This document shows, piece by piece, positions 52,501-63,590 of a stretch of 64,000 nt of DNA. The stretch is from the NCBI GenBank assembly GCA_036924285.1, contig JAYKYS010000010.1, positions 13,925,001-13,989,000 of the forward strand. The letters run 5' to 3'. The stretch is from Asterella californica (Eukaryota; Streptophyta; Marchantiopsida; Marchantiales; Aytoniaceae). The notes beneath the pieces are model-generated. The model was not told the origin of the DNA. It saw nothing but the letters and a program-made list of their open reading frames with translations, and searched no databases. The position numbers and the translations under genes were made by a program. Position 1 is the stretch's first letter, and each line of letters begins with the position of its first letter.

Positions 52501-54389
52501 CTCAATCGTTGACCAACTACATGAAGAAGGGTGTAGTCTTCGAGCTGATACTTCAAGATCAGAAGGCTAAGGAGGCGTTTGAAGAGTTGAAGAAGGCATT
52601 GGTGATAGCCCCAATCCTCGCCAAACCTGACTGGAGTAAGTCATTCATTGTTTATACTGATGCATCCAATGTTGCGATTGGATGTACCTTGAGTCAGTTA
52701 GATGAGAATGGACACGACCATCCAATAGCTTATGCTAGTAGACAGATGGTGCAGGTTGAGAAGAACTATTCTGTGACAGAGAGAGAAGGGTTGGCCGTGA
52801 TCTTTGCTTTGAAGAAGTTTCGGCACTATCTGTTAGGAGGAAAATTTTCGATAGTGACTGATCACAAAGCTTTGAAGTACATCTTCAATAAGCCCAACGC
52901 GGAGGGAAGGATAGCTCGATGGAAGATCCTCATGGCAGAATATGACTACGTCATTGAGGATAGACCGGGGAGAAAGCATGCCAACGCAGATTTGTTGTCG
53001 AGAGCTTACGACGAATTGGGGGAAGAACCATTAGATGATACTTTTCCGGATGAAGACTTGATGACCATCACGTTGAGCAGCGAGGAGTACAAGGAGGTGT
53101 GGAATTTCCTTTCTGACGGATCATTTCCTGAAGGTATGCGAGCGAGAGAGAGGAATGCTCTAATGAGGAGGTGTAAGCCATACACCATTGTTGAAGGAGT
53201 TCTTTTCCATCAAGGTGCAGATGGATTGCTACGACGAGCTGTGGGCAAGGAGGAAGCTGCAAGGTTGATGCTGGAGTTCCACGATGGACCTGTATGTGGT
53301 GGTCACTTTGCTGGTAAGGTGACGGCTTTCAAAATCTTAGACGCTGGATATCATTGGAAGGGTATTTTCAAGGACTGTCTGGAGTATTGCAGAACCTGCG
53401 ATGTGTGCCAAGCCTTTGCCAAGAAGTCTACTAGCACTCCTCCTTTGAGATCAGTTCCTGTGCTAGGTCCGTTTGAGAAGTGGGGAATTGATCATGTCGG
53501 TCCTTTAAACAAAACACCTCGTGGCAACAGATACATCGTGATTGCAACCGATTATTTGACCAAGTGGGTGGAAGCGAGACCACTTAAAGCCACAAGTGAG
53601 GAAGAGGTTGGCCGTTTCTTATGGGAACGGATCATTACTAGGTTTGGATGCCCTCTTGAGTTGGTTTCTGATAGGGGTGGTGAATTTGTGGGAAGCATCA
53701 CAACCGCTATGTTGGAACATTTCTCCATCAAACCGCGAGTGACAACTTCTTACAAACCGAACGCTAACGGGTTAGCTGAGAAGACCAATCATACCTTGTG
53801 TGCGATGCTGGCCAAGGATGCTGATATGGAGGACACGAAGCACAACTGTGATAAGAGGTTACATGCAATCTTGTGGGAGTATAGGACTACTACGAAGACT
53901 TCGACGGGGTACACTCCTTTTCATCTTGTTTACGGTGTGGAATCGAAGTTGCCCATACAGTTTGATTTACCTACCTTTCAAACTGTCCACAAGAGGTTAA
54001 AGAGGTCGATTGGAGCAGCAGCTGAGAAGTCTAGAAGGGAGCAACTATTGGAGTTGGAGGGAGCACGAGTGGTGGCAATGATTCAGATGGAGAAGGCGCA
54101 AGAACGTCAGAAGAAATATTACGACAAGCGTCTCGGTAAGAGAGAAGTGAAGCCGTTCAAGGAAGGAGATATGGTAATGCTTTTTGATGCCATTAGGTAT
54201 AAGAGAGCTAGGAAGAAGTTCCTTCCACGTTACTTTGGTCCTTTCATCGTCGAGAAGGTGTGGAGTAATTTTACATACGACTTGAAAGAGCTAGGAGGAC
54301 GGAGGTTTGACCGGGTGAATCACGACAAGCTCAAGCTCTTTCATCAAAGGAAAGTCGTCGTTCACTCCGAGGACGGAGTGAAAACTTAG
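49557..54389 (+). CDS. E2 gag-pol polyprotein (1610 aa)
   Basis: Same plan as E1 gag-pol and alignable along its length. Gag starts MGKLPVFYGKDGEDVE, with a knuckle CYGCGGPHFQRNC. Protease has VDGGSAVNAI, RT has FIDDFCVYG, RNase H has YTDASNVAIGCTLSQ, and integrase has HDGPVCGGHFAGK...CRTCDVCQ and the D, D-X35-E core (GIDHVG, SDRG, GLAEKTN). It ends FDRVNHDKLKLFHQ. The ATG at 49557 corresponds to the E1 start. No stop or frameshift is seen, so the copy may be functional. One oddity is WDT in place of the WGT seen in E1 before the FAFRVMPFG block of RT. Confidence 0.95.
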   Translation: MGKLPVFYGKDGEDVETFVRDFKRACIGNHERKKEEWASLLPDFLEDTALTWYEEYRRNKTEMDTWESLTEALIENFLLDESYEKLMTEVTFLKQGDAEKVRVYAERTEKLEARFKTILKKSGDNVEATMVGIVAMLTKNFVAGLRPQIRTQVKYEKPTTKAKAIEIAVRMEESLEDDDVLLGEAKAASVAGITLSGRAAQRIPTPAVVNTSAVVNTPAVVAVNPPTPNLQDELRQITEMLADLKINVVQLKERRNQGGGGGQRGYGGNFNRGPQNEFGGISCYGCGGPHFQRNCPHSIQNGGRNNEGTRGNMGRGVPPQNKDKGVATIDAVKVPNVYERGECSYSQVELLAHERKRTRFSEEPMIIGDSQSRSTRSSTMSSSQKEPRKKLGMEDFTISAAQPRYDVVEDVGTQKANITVGQLIALNPSLRRELRGGLSSRRTKKKKSKDKINVSSVGVGVVDAQASEVCTKASKIEVRLNGHFVPDVLVDGGSAVNAISERLMKRLGMKPTRLTSIIVGMANKQRVRPLGVLEKVVVSVMGVQTLMSFQILKDSSYDLLLGRPWLRAVRTTDRWHKGYLRIGPSDHRVKVPLSSGGCVTSDSDRPTSDYWESETEDSGSVSGVDTGGSSDEETSEDEEFDMDCITPHIGAIDLLPRPSVEKDPDKTKLSGEELERRLATIKFGPKVTSEEKRRFLEIFRKYIHVFAFNYKDLKEVTLETHRIDVEEDARPVRQKQRRISPPTAVIVKEEIDKLKEAGFIYEVENSEWVSPIVIVKKKNGKLRVCVDYKKLNAVTKKDYYPLPFIDEILEEVVGHEWYSFGDGYSGYNQIHIVPEHQHLTTFTTPWDTFAFRVMPFGLCNAPATFQRFMNKVFEPFLGKFVRDFIDDFCVYGRKEDHFDHLIKVLERLEQANASLNPEKCIFGCEEGLLLGHIVSKNGIGVDPDKVKKIVELPFPTSLTKLRQFLGMVGYYCRFISSFSNKAQSLTNYMKKGVVFELILQDQKAKEAFEELKKALVIAPILAKPDWSKSFIVYTDASNVAIGCTLSQLDENGHDHPIAYASRQMVQVEKNYSVTEREGLAVIFALKKFRHYLLGGKFSIVTDHKALKYIFNKPNAEGRIARWKILMAEYDYVIEDRPGRKHANADLLSRAYDELGEEPLDDTFPDEDLMTITLSSEEYKEVWNFLSDGSFPEGMRARERNALMRRCKPYTIVEGVLFHQGADGLLRRAVGKEEAARLMLEFHDGPVCGGHFAGKVTAFKILDAGYHWKGIFKDCLEYCRTCDVCQAFAKKSTSTPPLRSVPVLGPFEKWGIDHVGPLNKTPRGNRYIVIATDYLTKWVEARPLKATSEEEVGRFLWERIITRFGCPLELVSDRGGEFVGSITTAMLEHFSIKPRVTTSYKPNANGLAEKTNHTLCAMLAKDADMEDTKHNCDKRLHAILWEYRTTTKTSTGYTPFHLVYGVESKLPIQFDLPTFQTVHKRLKRSIGAAAEKSRREQLLELEGARVVAMIQMEKAQERQKKYYDKRLGKREVKPFKEGDMVMLFDAIRYKRARKKFLPRYFGPFIVEKVWSNFTYDLKELGGRRFDRVNHDKLKLFHQRKVVVHSEDGVKT

Positions 54390-54401
54390 TCCGGGGGTAA
54401 A
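54390..54401 (+). other. E2 polypurine tract
   Basis: TCCGGGGGTAAA between the gag-pol stop and the 3' LTR. Confidence 0.75.
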
Positions 54402-55186
54402 TGTAACACCAGGGGTTGCATAGTAGTGAATATGTGATAAGTTATAACTATGTGTGGTGAGTCTTCTAAATAAGTCCCAAGGCTAGACCATACTCTAAGT
54501 TAGTGACAGATAACTAAGAGTAGTCACAGTTAGAGTTGGAGGTATTTGAGGGCAAAATATTAGAATATTCTAAAGTGTGAGAACTACTATTTTGTTTGGT
54601 TGTGCATAAAATGACAAAGATGTGAATAATACACTCTTGTCTTATGCGTGACTGATTTTTATTGGTTGTAGAGACTTAAGGGTCAAACAATCAAGAGGGT
54701 TGTTGACCTTTTTGGCTCAATTATGTGTTAGTATTTTGTCTTATAAGGAGCAATCCGAGATTCCTTTCAAAGATTCCTTTATACTTCTAGAAGGATCTTA
54801 ATTATTAGAGTAGAGTCAAAGGAAGAGAAATCTACTCTTGACTTAGGACTTTTATCTTTGACTTGGTCTCGGTAAATTGCAGTAAATCAGATTTACAAGT
54901 AGTTACCATGGTAAATCTGCAGTAGTATAAATAGAGGGGTTGTGGAGTGACCTCTCATCCTCCCTTTGTCTTGTATTTGGAAGCCGTTAGGCCATATCTA
55001 TAAAGGGTGTGTTTTTCTCATCTCTATGCCTCCATGAGAGTTCTGGTTCCGAGTGAGGAAGTGAGATGAGTATGTCGAGAGTTGGATTTAGCAGAGGCCT
55101 CCTAGTTCTATGATGCGCCTCACCAAAGGCCATCAGAGGTTTACCCTGGGTGAGAGACAGGACCGGTAGCACGCTTGAGGGTCACA
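54402..55186 (+). repeat. E2 3' LTR (785 bp)
   Basis: Near-identical to 47472-48255. Differences seen include GATATT/GATTTT, an extra G in CTTATAAGGAGC, GGAGG/GGAAG, TTACC/TTATC, TTGCC/TTGTC, GTATT/GTGTT and GAGCG/GAGTG. Confidence 0.95.
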
Positions 55187-56492
55187 GGACGGAGCTTTTC
55201 CTACAAGCAGCGGACGTGACTATTCATGAGGTTGAGTTGTTGTTGGAAGACAAGAGTGAGGATAGAGGATTTAAGACTGATTGGAAGGAGGTTGAAGAAG
55301 CTGTCTCTTTGCTGACCAAAGATAGAGAAGAAGGGACAAAGTGGTGGTAAGTGAAGCAGCACCTTTGATAATTCCTGTCAAGCAGTTGCCTACTAGACCC
55401 GCCTTGGTAATTGCTAGAGAGGAAGACTCACTGCTAGATGAGTTGATCAAGGGTATGAAGGAGCTTAAGCTTAAGCTCACTATGTTAGAAGAGAAAGAAC
55501 AAAATGTACATCCTGCTATGCAGAGACCTCTGATGAGAGAAGGCTTTGTTCATCGTTGTATACGGTGCGATAGCCTAGACCATGTAAGAAGAGACCGTGG
55601 GGAGTTTACAGATGTACTGAGGAAGGATATTATCTTCTTCAAAGATGGTAGGATCCATTTGAAAGAGACTGGGATGATGCTGGAAATCAACTTTGGCAAG
55701 TGTGATATGAAAAGGCTTGTAAATGAAATATTTGCATCACATGTTGTTTCTCTTGTAGATGTTGCTACTTGTGGAGTGAAAGTGGAAATGGAAGGAGAAA
55801 AAGAGACTACTGGGTTGTGGTCTAATGTAGTGAGATCCGTAGCTAGAACAGAGCTAAACAAAGATGTGCTACGGAGGGTTGACAACTCAATTCGAGAAGC
55901 TACAAGATGGGATGATCCTGTAGATACTATGTCGGTGTATGCTTATGTTGCACGGAGTCATCATGAGACTGTACTAGAAGAAAAACATAGGAGGGAGGAT
56001 GCATGTGAGACTTCTACAACCAAACGGTTTGCCACAAGGAGTGAAAGGACTAGACCAGAGACAAGACAGGAGACAACACCTACTCGAGAGGAGACTATGG
56101 AGGATGTACCACCTACAACACCGAAAGAGAAGGAGAAAAGCAAGGAGAAGGATAAGACACATGCATACAAACTTCAGTCTGGCATTCAAATTGCTACAGA
56201 ATTGAAGCAAGTGTTAGAGAATCGGATCTTGAATGGGAAGGTTGAGTTTACTTTGGGTGAGATTCTTGGGATAACAAAACGTGAGTTACATGAGGTTATC
56301 CTAGATATCATCAAGAGCAAACGTCAGATTTTGGGTGAAACAGCTACGCTTAGCGCTCTAGGGACCAAATTGTCAAAAGATGAAGAAGATCAGTTGTTGG
56401 TTACTGCTCTCAAGTATCAGAGGGGAGATCATATCAGCACGTGAGGTTTGAAGAGGTCAGAGAAGAGTCGTTGTTCTCACAACCATCATTAA
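55187..56492 (+). pseudogene. E6: E3-family gag, 3' piece
   Basis: Resumes gag at ELFLQAADV. A frameshift near 55340 leads into a long open block (55341-56444). Its knuckle reads CIRCDSLDHVRRDR, so the last Cys is replaced by Arg and zinc binding should fail. The charged linker and KVEFTLGEILGI block follow; a further frameshift near 56390 and a stop end it. Similarity to gag stops at SHNH (~56492), where an inverted fragment begins. No protease domain remains. Confidence 0.8.
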
Positions 56493-57182
56493 GAGAGATC
56501 ACGATCATATCATGCTCTTTCTCCAACAATCTTCTCATATCATTTAGTCAACTAACAAGCGATTGTATACATATAAACTTTTCAAATATGTCAGAAATTG
56601 TGTCATCATCCTCCAGAACTCCAATACTCAGTAATTCTGGCTTTTGTCTCACCACCCATTCTTTTGTATTTTCTTCTAGACCTCAACTCGTACAAACTAA
56701 CTCCACCGATCAAGGTCAAACCTCAACAAACCAAATTGTCATCTATGTACGATATACACATCTTCTGACGCTAAGTAATTGATACATCATACTTCAGTGT
56801 CTTCTCTAGTCGCTCGAACGAGATAAAAATAGTAAGTTCCACACCCTTGTTATCTCGACTTACAGGAGTGAAACTTGAAAACCCTTACTTCGTCGCGCTT
56901 GAGAGTCTCTTAAAACTCTATCGATTCCTCTCGTGATTCATACGCACAATCAAAAATTGAACAGAGTGTTTATCATCAGGACTACGTATTCTAGCATAGT
57001 GTGACTCGTCGCTCATCACTTTCATCTCCATCCGAACTGCCATGATGTAAGGTTGACCTAGAATAACAAGGTACATAGCAAATGATTATACAAAGAAGTG
57101 TTGGTCTACCTCTACATCTCCAATCTTTACACGCACGATGAGATTAGCTCCAAACAACTCACCCTTCTGATTGTCGGTTGCA
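56493..57182 (-). pseudogene. E8: inverted gag-protease/pol fragment of the FLDD family
   Basis: On the minus strand from ~57180 it encodes the protease C-terminal region (counterpart of 12040-11780 in E3) and QFLIVRMNHERNR, then a stop, then the gag-pol junction with its frameshift heptamer (56884-56878), and a degenerate pol start to ~56493. Several stops are present. It is diverged from both E3 and E7, so it is an independent family member. It ends where the E5-type LTR begins. Confidence 0.65.
56878..56884 (-). promoter_or_regulatory. E8 -1 frameshift heptamer GGGTTTT (relic)
   Basis: The minus-strand gag frame reads AAG GGT TTT, i.e. G GGT TTT; the -1 frame gives F-S-S-F-T-P-V-S-R-D, alignable with the E3 and E7 pol entries (a shared R-D pair and nearby Gly). 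Confidence 0.6.
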
Positions 57183-59393
57183 TGCAGTACCCACAATTTA
57201 CAGGATTTATGAATTTATGAAATTCTTGAAGTTAATCACATGTCTGTGTAAATGAAATAACCTTGTTGCTTAAGATTACATCTTGCTTAGAAGAAAGATG
57301 GTCTTAAGAACTTTTTGTAAAAGAAGTCGACTTCTTCCGAAGATGGAAGAAGGACATTTTCCGAGAAGACGTCTTCCCGACCAGGTCTTCAGAAGACGGA
57401 AGACGCATGTCTTCTGGAAGACAGCGATAGCGACAGCGACTGTGACTACATAAGCCTAACCATGCACCATCCAGCCAAGGAGTAGGTGTACCTACCAGGT
57501 AGCACCAAGGTAGCACCAAGGTAGTAGGTAGGACGAATAGGTCGAAGAACCCCTAACTGCGTAAGAAGATACGAGAGTAGCGCATTAGCGCAGAAATCAT
57601 CGACTGCTTCTCGCATCGAAGGCAAAAGATCTATTTAGGAGGTGTCAAATTGAGAGAGGAGGGCCAGCACAGTGAAATTGTGGACAGCAAGGATCGAATC
57701 GCGGCTAGAGAGAGAGCGAGGACAATTTTCTGAGAGTAGGAAGCACCATCGAGCTGAAGGAGTCTCTTGTAGATTCTCGGAAGTAGACATTGAAGGACGA
57801 TTGAAGAAAAATCGGAGGCGGAGCACTGATCGATTGAGAAGCAGCAGGACGTGACGCCATATTGACGATAGGAGTAGTTCTGTGGGGTCGCATTGGAGCT
57901 GAGGTGGAGCCGGAAGCATGTAGAAGACTGAAGGCACTATGAGAAGCAGCCAGAAGACTTTTGAGGTTCTTCTCACGTTCTCTTCCCTTCCCACGACTTC
58001 TCGCCTCTGGTTTAGTGTTCCTCGCGCTTCCTCGCTTGTTTGCAAGAAGTCTATCGATCGCTTTCCTCATCCCGAACTTTCCTTTTGTGAAATTGGGCGC
58101 GGAAGCACTACCCAATTTTTGACAGTCATCTTCTCGCTTCTTCCCGAGCTATAATCGAGCTTCCTTGTCTCTCATTCTCCAATTCGATCCCGCAGCTATC
58201 AATTTCCCTACCCTACCGCACCTCTACTCCCGAATCTCTGGACAGAAGACGCTTTTGGAGATCTAAACATCTTCAGAAGACGCTTTTGAATGTCTGAATG
58301 TCTTCGAAAGACGATTGTGTGCAATTCGTATCAAGATTGGATTGGATTTGCTTTTGTGTTGAGAAAGGTTCGGTACGAATCTTGAGTGACTTGGTGAGTT
58401 GTTTGTTGTTTCAAGAAGCTGGAAGTTGGGAACCAGGCCTGTGCCTCCTGATCTTCCAAGCTTCTCAAATCCACATCTTCCTAGAGAGACTAGAAGGTTG
58501 GAAAGGTTGGCAGTATGCGCGAGAAGGCGTGAGGGTCCTTTACGGGTCTCTTCTGTTCGACCCATAACAGCCTATTCCTTCTTCTTCTTCCCGAACATAG
58601 AAGATAGTTGTGAGAAGTCTTGCTGGCAGAATCTGGAGAGAATGGTCGAGGGTCATGTCTTCCCGTCATGCAGCAAGCTTCTTCTGAGTGTGTATGAGAG
58701 GTGAGAAGTCGGAAGAACAGAGTATTAATGTCTTGTGTCTGTTGTGAAGTTAGATTGCGTGTCGGAAGCAGAAGACATGTGAGACTAGTGAAGGGAAGCT
58801 TGTCCGCGAGAAGTCTTCCGAGGACGTCATTGAATCGAAAGCTGTCTCGAGAGTCTTCCTGAAGGCCATTGTCACAGTAGGAGCCCACGACCATCTTCTG
58901 AACTTCTCATACAATCTGCTTCTCTCATATTTTGTATTTTCTGTTAGGAAGTAAGATGAAATGCAAGGTGGATTGTCTTCTTGGTAATCCATGCGATGCA
59001 TTGCTTAGTTAGGATTGTTTAGATATAGCTCGGAAGACGAGAGCTACTTAGGAAGCACTGTTAGAATCCCGGAAGACGGAATAACTATCTTCTGGAAGAC
59101 TAGATTCGTCTTCTGATAGTGGAAGCTAGACTGTGAGGACTTGGGAAGGACTGAGCCTTCGGCTCACAGTAAGTGCGTGTGACTTAGTGTAACAAAGCTT
59201 GAAGTATGTCGATGCATCCTCGAGGGTTGGTGTTGCCGACAGCAGAGTTGGCCGAGGCCAAACCCTTCATCAAGGAGTTGGATCTCGACTTCTTCATGTG
59301 GGATTGGAACCTCGCAGATCAAGGTCTTCTGGAGGAGGTTTGGGCAACATTGTCTCCCCGCAACCGTGTACATGTGAAGACAGGAGTAGCCGG
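57183..59393 (+). repeat. E5-family LTR (copy d), left 2.2 kb
   Basis: Starts TGCAGTACCCACAATTTACA, a decayed form of the family start, with a GAAGAC cluster at 57356-57425 and GGGCGCGGAAGCACTACCC near 58096. It is broken off at 59393 by the E7 LTR inside ORF-A. Confidence 0.75.
59206..59393 (+). pseudogene. ORF-A start in LTR copy d, cut by E7
   Basis: Begins MSMHPRGLVLPTAELAEAK and follows E5 ORF-A for ~62 codons, with mostly conservative or synonymous differences, until the E7 LTR starts at 59394. The remainder lies beyond the window if it survives. Confidence 0.75.
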
Positions 59394-61096
59394 TGTCGTG
59401 TCGTGGACCGGCTCCTACCTGAAATTCAAACTTCGATGCTTGTCGCTCCAAAGACACTCATGAGAAGACAAGCTAGGCCTCAGCTTACGAGCTTTTGGCG
59501 CAACTTCGGATCTTTACTTTTATCGCATAGATGGATAGAGCTCGTTGTCAGCTTTCCATGGGCATCTTGTTTATTTCGTTTGGACATCCAGAGAAGAAGT
59601 TATGCGATTCGAAAAAAGCCAAAATCAAGCTAGGCCCCTAGTTACTTGCTGACTGGGTATTTAGGGCTTCAGGCGTTATATCAAAGACGCAAGGGGCCTG
59701 CTTCTTATTATTGAGGATTGAACTTCGTACGTACAGACTGTAACAAGGGGGCAGCTTAAGAGGCTTGCTTGTTCCTGCGACCTGTCGGTGGACGTTTTGG
59801 AGAATTGGGAAGTCAAATACACGCGCGCAAGGTGTCATCGGGTTCAGATCTGTGCAGGCTACGCACATGTTAAGATGGTTCTTGAAGAGACGGATCGGGG
59901 GTTGTGTTCTGGGAGAAATTGAGACGCAGGAAGCAGATTTGAGGTTTTCAGTTACCTGTGAAGGAGAGTTGGACCGTTCGGGCCGTTCCGGAGTCCAAAC
60001 TTGCTGTCCTTGGATCCATCGGGATCAGAACAACGAGTTCTTCAGGAAATTGAAGACGATACAAAGTTTCATCGGGCGGTTTGGGAGTTGTGAGAGAAAT
60101 TGGCTCGCAGAGAAGCGCTTGCGTCAGGTTTTCATCGCCTGCGATCTGAGATTGGATTGTTCTTCGCGATCGGTGAGCCAAGTTCTTCGTTCTTGGTGCC
60201 TACGCGATCTGGGAGTCCTCATGTACGCATAGGAGAAGACTGTAAGTGAATTGGATTGTTGGTTTGGGTGTGGTGAGCGAATTTGAGCCGCATGGAGCCG
60301 ATTTACGTCAGTTTTTTTGCAACCTGCGACCAAATTTCTCGAGTTGTCTTGCAAGGGGAACTCCAAACGGCTTGTTTGGAGTCTTGTTGGGTTCAGGGTA
60401 GCCAGATCTACCTACCAGCGAAGACGGATATCAGTTTAGACGATCCGTTTGTGCGGTGTGAGCGGTTTTAAGCCGCAGGGAGGAGTTTTTGAAGGTTCGA
60501 TCACCTGCGACCAAAAATTGGCGATATCTCGACTATCGGGAGTCGGATCTGAAGGTTTCTTGAGCCAACGGAGTCAGGGAAGGAGACCCTATCAACATTT
60601 GAAGATCGTTTGGCGAAAGGAAAAAGTTCCAGATAGGTCTTTTTTGGTTCCTTCGCTACAGGTTTCGTCCTTTTGAGTTCGTTAAGGACTTAGTTGGTTG
60701 TGTATGGCTTGTGATAGCTAGCTTTAGCCAAGAGCTAGTGCGTGGATGTGGTTTGGACTTGGGTTTGGATCGCATGATATTGTTGTGGCTCTGTTTGTTA
60801 GCAAAGAGAAGTTTCTCTTGCTTGAGCTACGCTTCGGTGATTTCGGGCTAGGGTTGCGATTCAGGGGTTTGTTTTAGGGCTTCTGAAGTAGGTTACGGAC
60901 CGCTCTGGTCTGTTCCTCAGTTTTGTGCTGTTAGGAGAAAGAGACGGCAGTGTACATACATTTGGAGTGGTATCTATTGCGCGTTCGTTTTCGTGGTTGT
61001 TCTTCTTTGTCTTGTCTCTGTTTCAGCACACAACATCTCCACAGCTAGGAACCTCGTGTTTTCCTGGACATCCTTCATGCAATATCCGACACGACA
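59394..61096 (+). repeat. E7 5' LTR (~1.70 kb)
   Basis: Starts TGTCGTGTCGTGG and ends CCGACACGACA, so its ends are the inverted repeat TGTCGTG/CACGACA. It is non-coding. It has a GGGGGCAGCTTAAG tract (~59748) related to the CAGCTTAAGCTG repeats of the solo LTR at 43293. No TATA box was assigned. Confidence 0.75.
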
Positions 61097-61100
61097 TCGG

Positions 61101-61119
61101 TGGTGAACCCGACGTGAAG
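61101..61119 (+). other. E7 candidate primer-binding site
   Basis: TGGTGAACCCGACGTGAAG, four bases after the LTR; one mismatch to the E3 site over 18 nt. The tRNA was not identified. Confidence 0.5.
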
Positions 61120-61173
61120 GTCTGGGATGGAGATTTCTTATGTGTGTGAACTTTGAAGAAGAGATTGGCAGTC

Positions 61174-63590
61174 ATGAGTGGGAATGGGAAAGGTGATGGA
61201 GATGGAGCTAGTGGTTCAAGTGGGTTACCGAAGGTGCAGTTGGATCCGGCGACTGCATCGATGTTCCAAGCTTTCACTATGTTCTTACGGCAGCAACAGT
61301 TTGATGAGCGGAAGGAAGCTTTGGCAACAAAGGCGCTACAAGCGGTGGTCAGCAGGATTGATCAGTTTGATGGAAGAGATGTCTCAAGGTATCTGAGACA
61401 TTATGTGAAGGATATGGAGCTGAACCGGGTCTCAGAAGATGAGATGATTGAGACGTTTGAGTTGGCAGCAGCTCCAGAGATTAGGGATCATGTTAAAATG
61501 CTAACGAAGCATTTTAACAAGGATTGGGAGACTTTTGCTCGTGCCTTGATGGATGAGTACTTCTTGGAGGACTCTGATCGAGTCACCAAGAAGTCATTCT
61601 TGGAGTGGGTTGAGCAACCAAGGAAGGGTTTACAAGCTACTGAGTTGCTCAGAGAGTTTGAGAAGCAGTTTTCACGGCTGGCCAGGATGGAGAAGTTGAC
61701 GTTGAAGTCCAACAAGACAGAGCTATTTCTTCGGGCTGCAGATGAGAAGTTGCAGGAGAAGCTAGAGGTACTTCTGGAAGACCGGGAGGAGGACGATGGA
61801 TTGACCAGCAGCTGGAAGAAGGTTGAAGAAGCTGTTGGTTTGCTTACCAAGAGGGAGGGGAGACGAGAGAAAGTTCCTATTAGGAGACTGACGCCAACAC
61901 CTACAGCTGTAACACCTGTTCCTGTAGTCCGACCAGTTCCTGTTGCTAGACAAGTAGTACCAGTTGCTCCAGCTGTTCCTGTTGTTCCAGTTGTTCAGGC
62001 ACCCATGGTATCTCCGAAGAAGGATGACTCAAACCTTGAGGAGATATTGCGTGGAATGCGAGATCTGCAGATCAAGCTCACCAAATTGGAAGAGAAGGGA
62101 TCTACAAGCGGAGTAAGACCGGTTGAGAAGCAAGGCTGGATCCAGCGGTGTATCTGGTGCGATGGTACTGATCATCCGCGCAGAGATTGCAAGGAGTTCA
62201 CAAATATTCTGCAGCAAGGAGTGATCTTCTGGAAGGATGGGAAGGTAGCGTTGAGGGATACTGGTGCACTTCTTCAGACCAACTTTGGTAGAGGAGGGAT
62301 GAAGAAGTTGGTTGAGGACCACCTATCAGCGCAAGCAGTCGCAATCGTGGAAGCTGGAACTTATGGCACAAGGGTTGAGGATCAAGCTGAGAGGAGTTTC
62401 AACAAGCAAGTTGAGCCAAGTGAGTTGTGGTCATCTGCCATCTCCATGAAACAAAAGAGAAGATGGCACGTGAGACGTTGCAGAGGACAGCTGCTACGAT
62501 CAGAAGGGATACTAGATGGGAGGATCCGATAGAAGCTCTATCGGTGCATGCTTACATTGCCAAGAACCAACACGAAGCGCTGTTGGAAGAGAAGAGAAGG
62601 CGAGATTCAGAGGATTCAGGAGAAGGGTCTTCTTCAAAGAGACAGACTCGAGGGGAGAAGATTCGCCAAGAGCATCAGGATGCAGGAGCTCAAGACCTAC
62701 CGATGGACGATGCTCCTTCTCCATCGAAGGAAAAATCTCAGAAGGAGAAGGGTAAGCCGGCTGCATACAAGCTACAGTCGGATATCGAGGCGTCAACAGA
62801 CTTGAAAGGAGTCTTGGAAGATCGCATTCTGAATGCGAAGGTGGAGTTTACTTTGAGAGAAGTGTTAGGCATCGCCAAGCGTGAGTTTCATGATGTCATC
62901 ATCGATGTCATCAAACGGAAACGACAGATTACGGGTGAGACTGGTTTATCGCATGCATTGGATACTAGGATGTCTGTGGATGAGGAGAGAGAGCTTGCAA
63001 GGTGCAGTGTCTATTCTCCAGAGGAAGAAAGAGATCGAAGACGCAGGGTGCATTTTGAGGATGAAGAGGAGGATGGGAAGCGGAGCTCAAGTCATTACAG
63101 CCACAGTCACTGGGCTCGAGCTACGACGGAGACGTTGGTGAGGATCGAGGACTTGGATGAGCCGGTGGTTGCTCTGATCGATCATGGATCAGAAATCAAC
63201 ATCATGTCGAAGGAGCTGTACAAGAGGAAAAAGTGGCCGATCGACACAGAGCATGGATGGGTCATAAGAGCAGCCAACAACACGAGAGGAGACTTGTATG
63301 GAGCTTATCCAGACATCAGAGTGCGCGTAGGTGATGTTGCTATCGAGCAAAACTTCTTTGTTCAGGAAGCAACATCATACCCACTCATTCTGGGCCAACC
63401 TTTCATCATAGCAATCCGGATGGAGACAAAGGTACTGGACGACGGATCTGCGTATGCTAGGATCCGAAGTCAAGATGAGAAAAGAGCGGTACAGTTCCTG
63501 ACTGTACCGTCCAACCACGAGCGCAACCGAGATCTTTTGAGGGAGAAGCCGCTTCCAAGGGTGAGTGAAGAGTTCAAGGATTTTCGTTGA
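61174..63590 (+). pseudogene. E7 gag-protease, one frameshift
   Basis: ATG at 61174 (MSGNGKGDGDG). Gag helices run over residues ~15-240, followed by a Pro/Val repeat linker, knuckle CIWCDGTDHPRRDC (CX2CX4HX4C), a single-base frameshift near 62450, and then the charged linker, KVEFTLREVLGI, and protease LIDHGSEINIMS ending with ILGQP. The open blocks are 61153-62532 and 62427-63590. Apart from the one frameshift it is intact. The DHG triad matches E3. The stop TGA at 63588 lies four nucleotides after the -1 heptamer. Confidence 0.85.

Larger units (their letters stand above)
47472..55186 (+). mobile_element. E2: intact full-length Tat/Athila-like Ty3/gypsy retrotransposon
   Basis: LTRs of 784 and 785 bp, tRNA-Glu PBS, ORF0, a 1610-aa gag-pol and a PPT. 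Direct repeats GGAC flank it (47468-47471, 55187-55190). By eye the LTRs differ by about six substitutions and one indel (~0.8%). It is clearly related to E1 in gag-pol and ORF0 but has a different LTR. It is inserted in the E6 gag. Confidence 0.95.

Noticed and set aside
59638..60676. Several ORFs of 60-155 aa in the E7 LTR
   Set aside because: No motif, no counterpart in the related LTRs at 20634 or 43293, and they lie in several frames on both strands.
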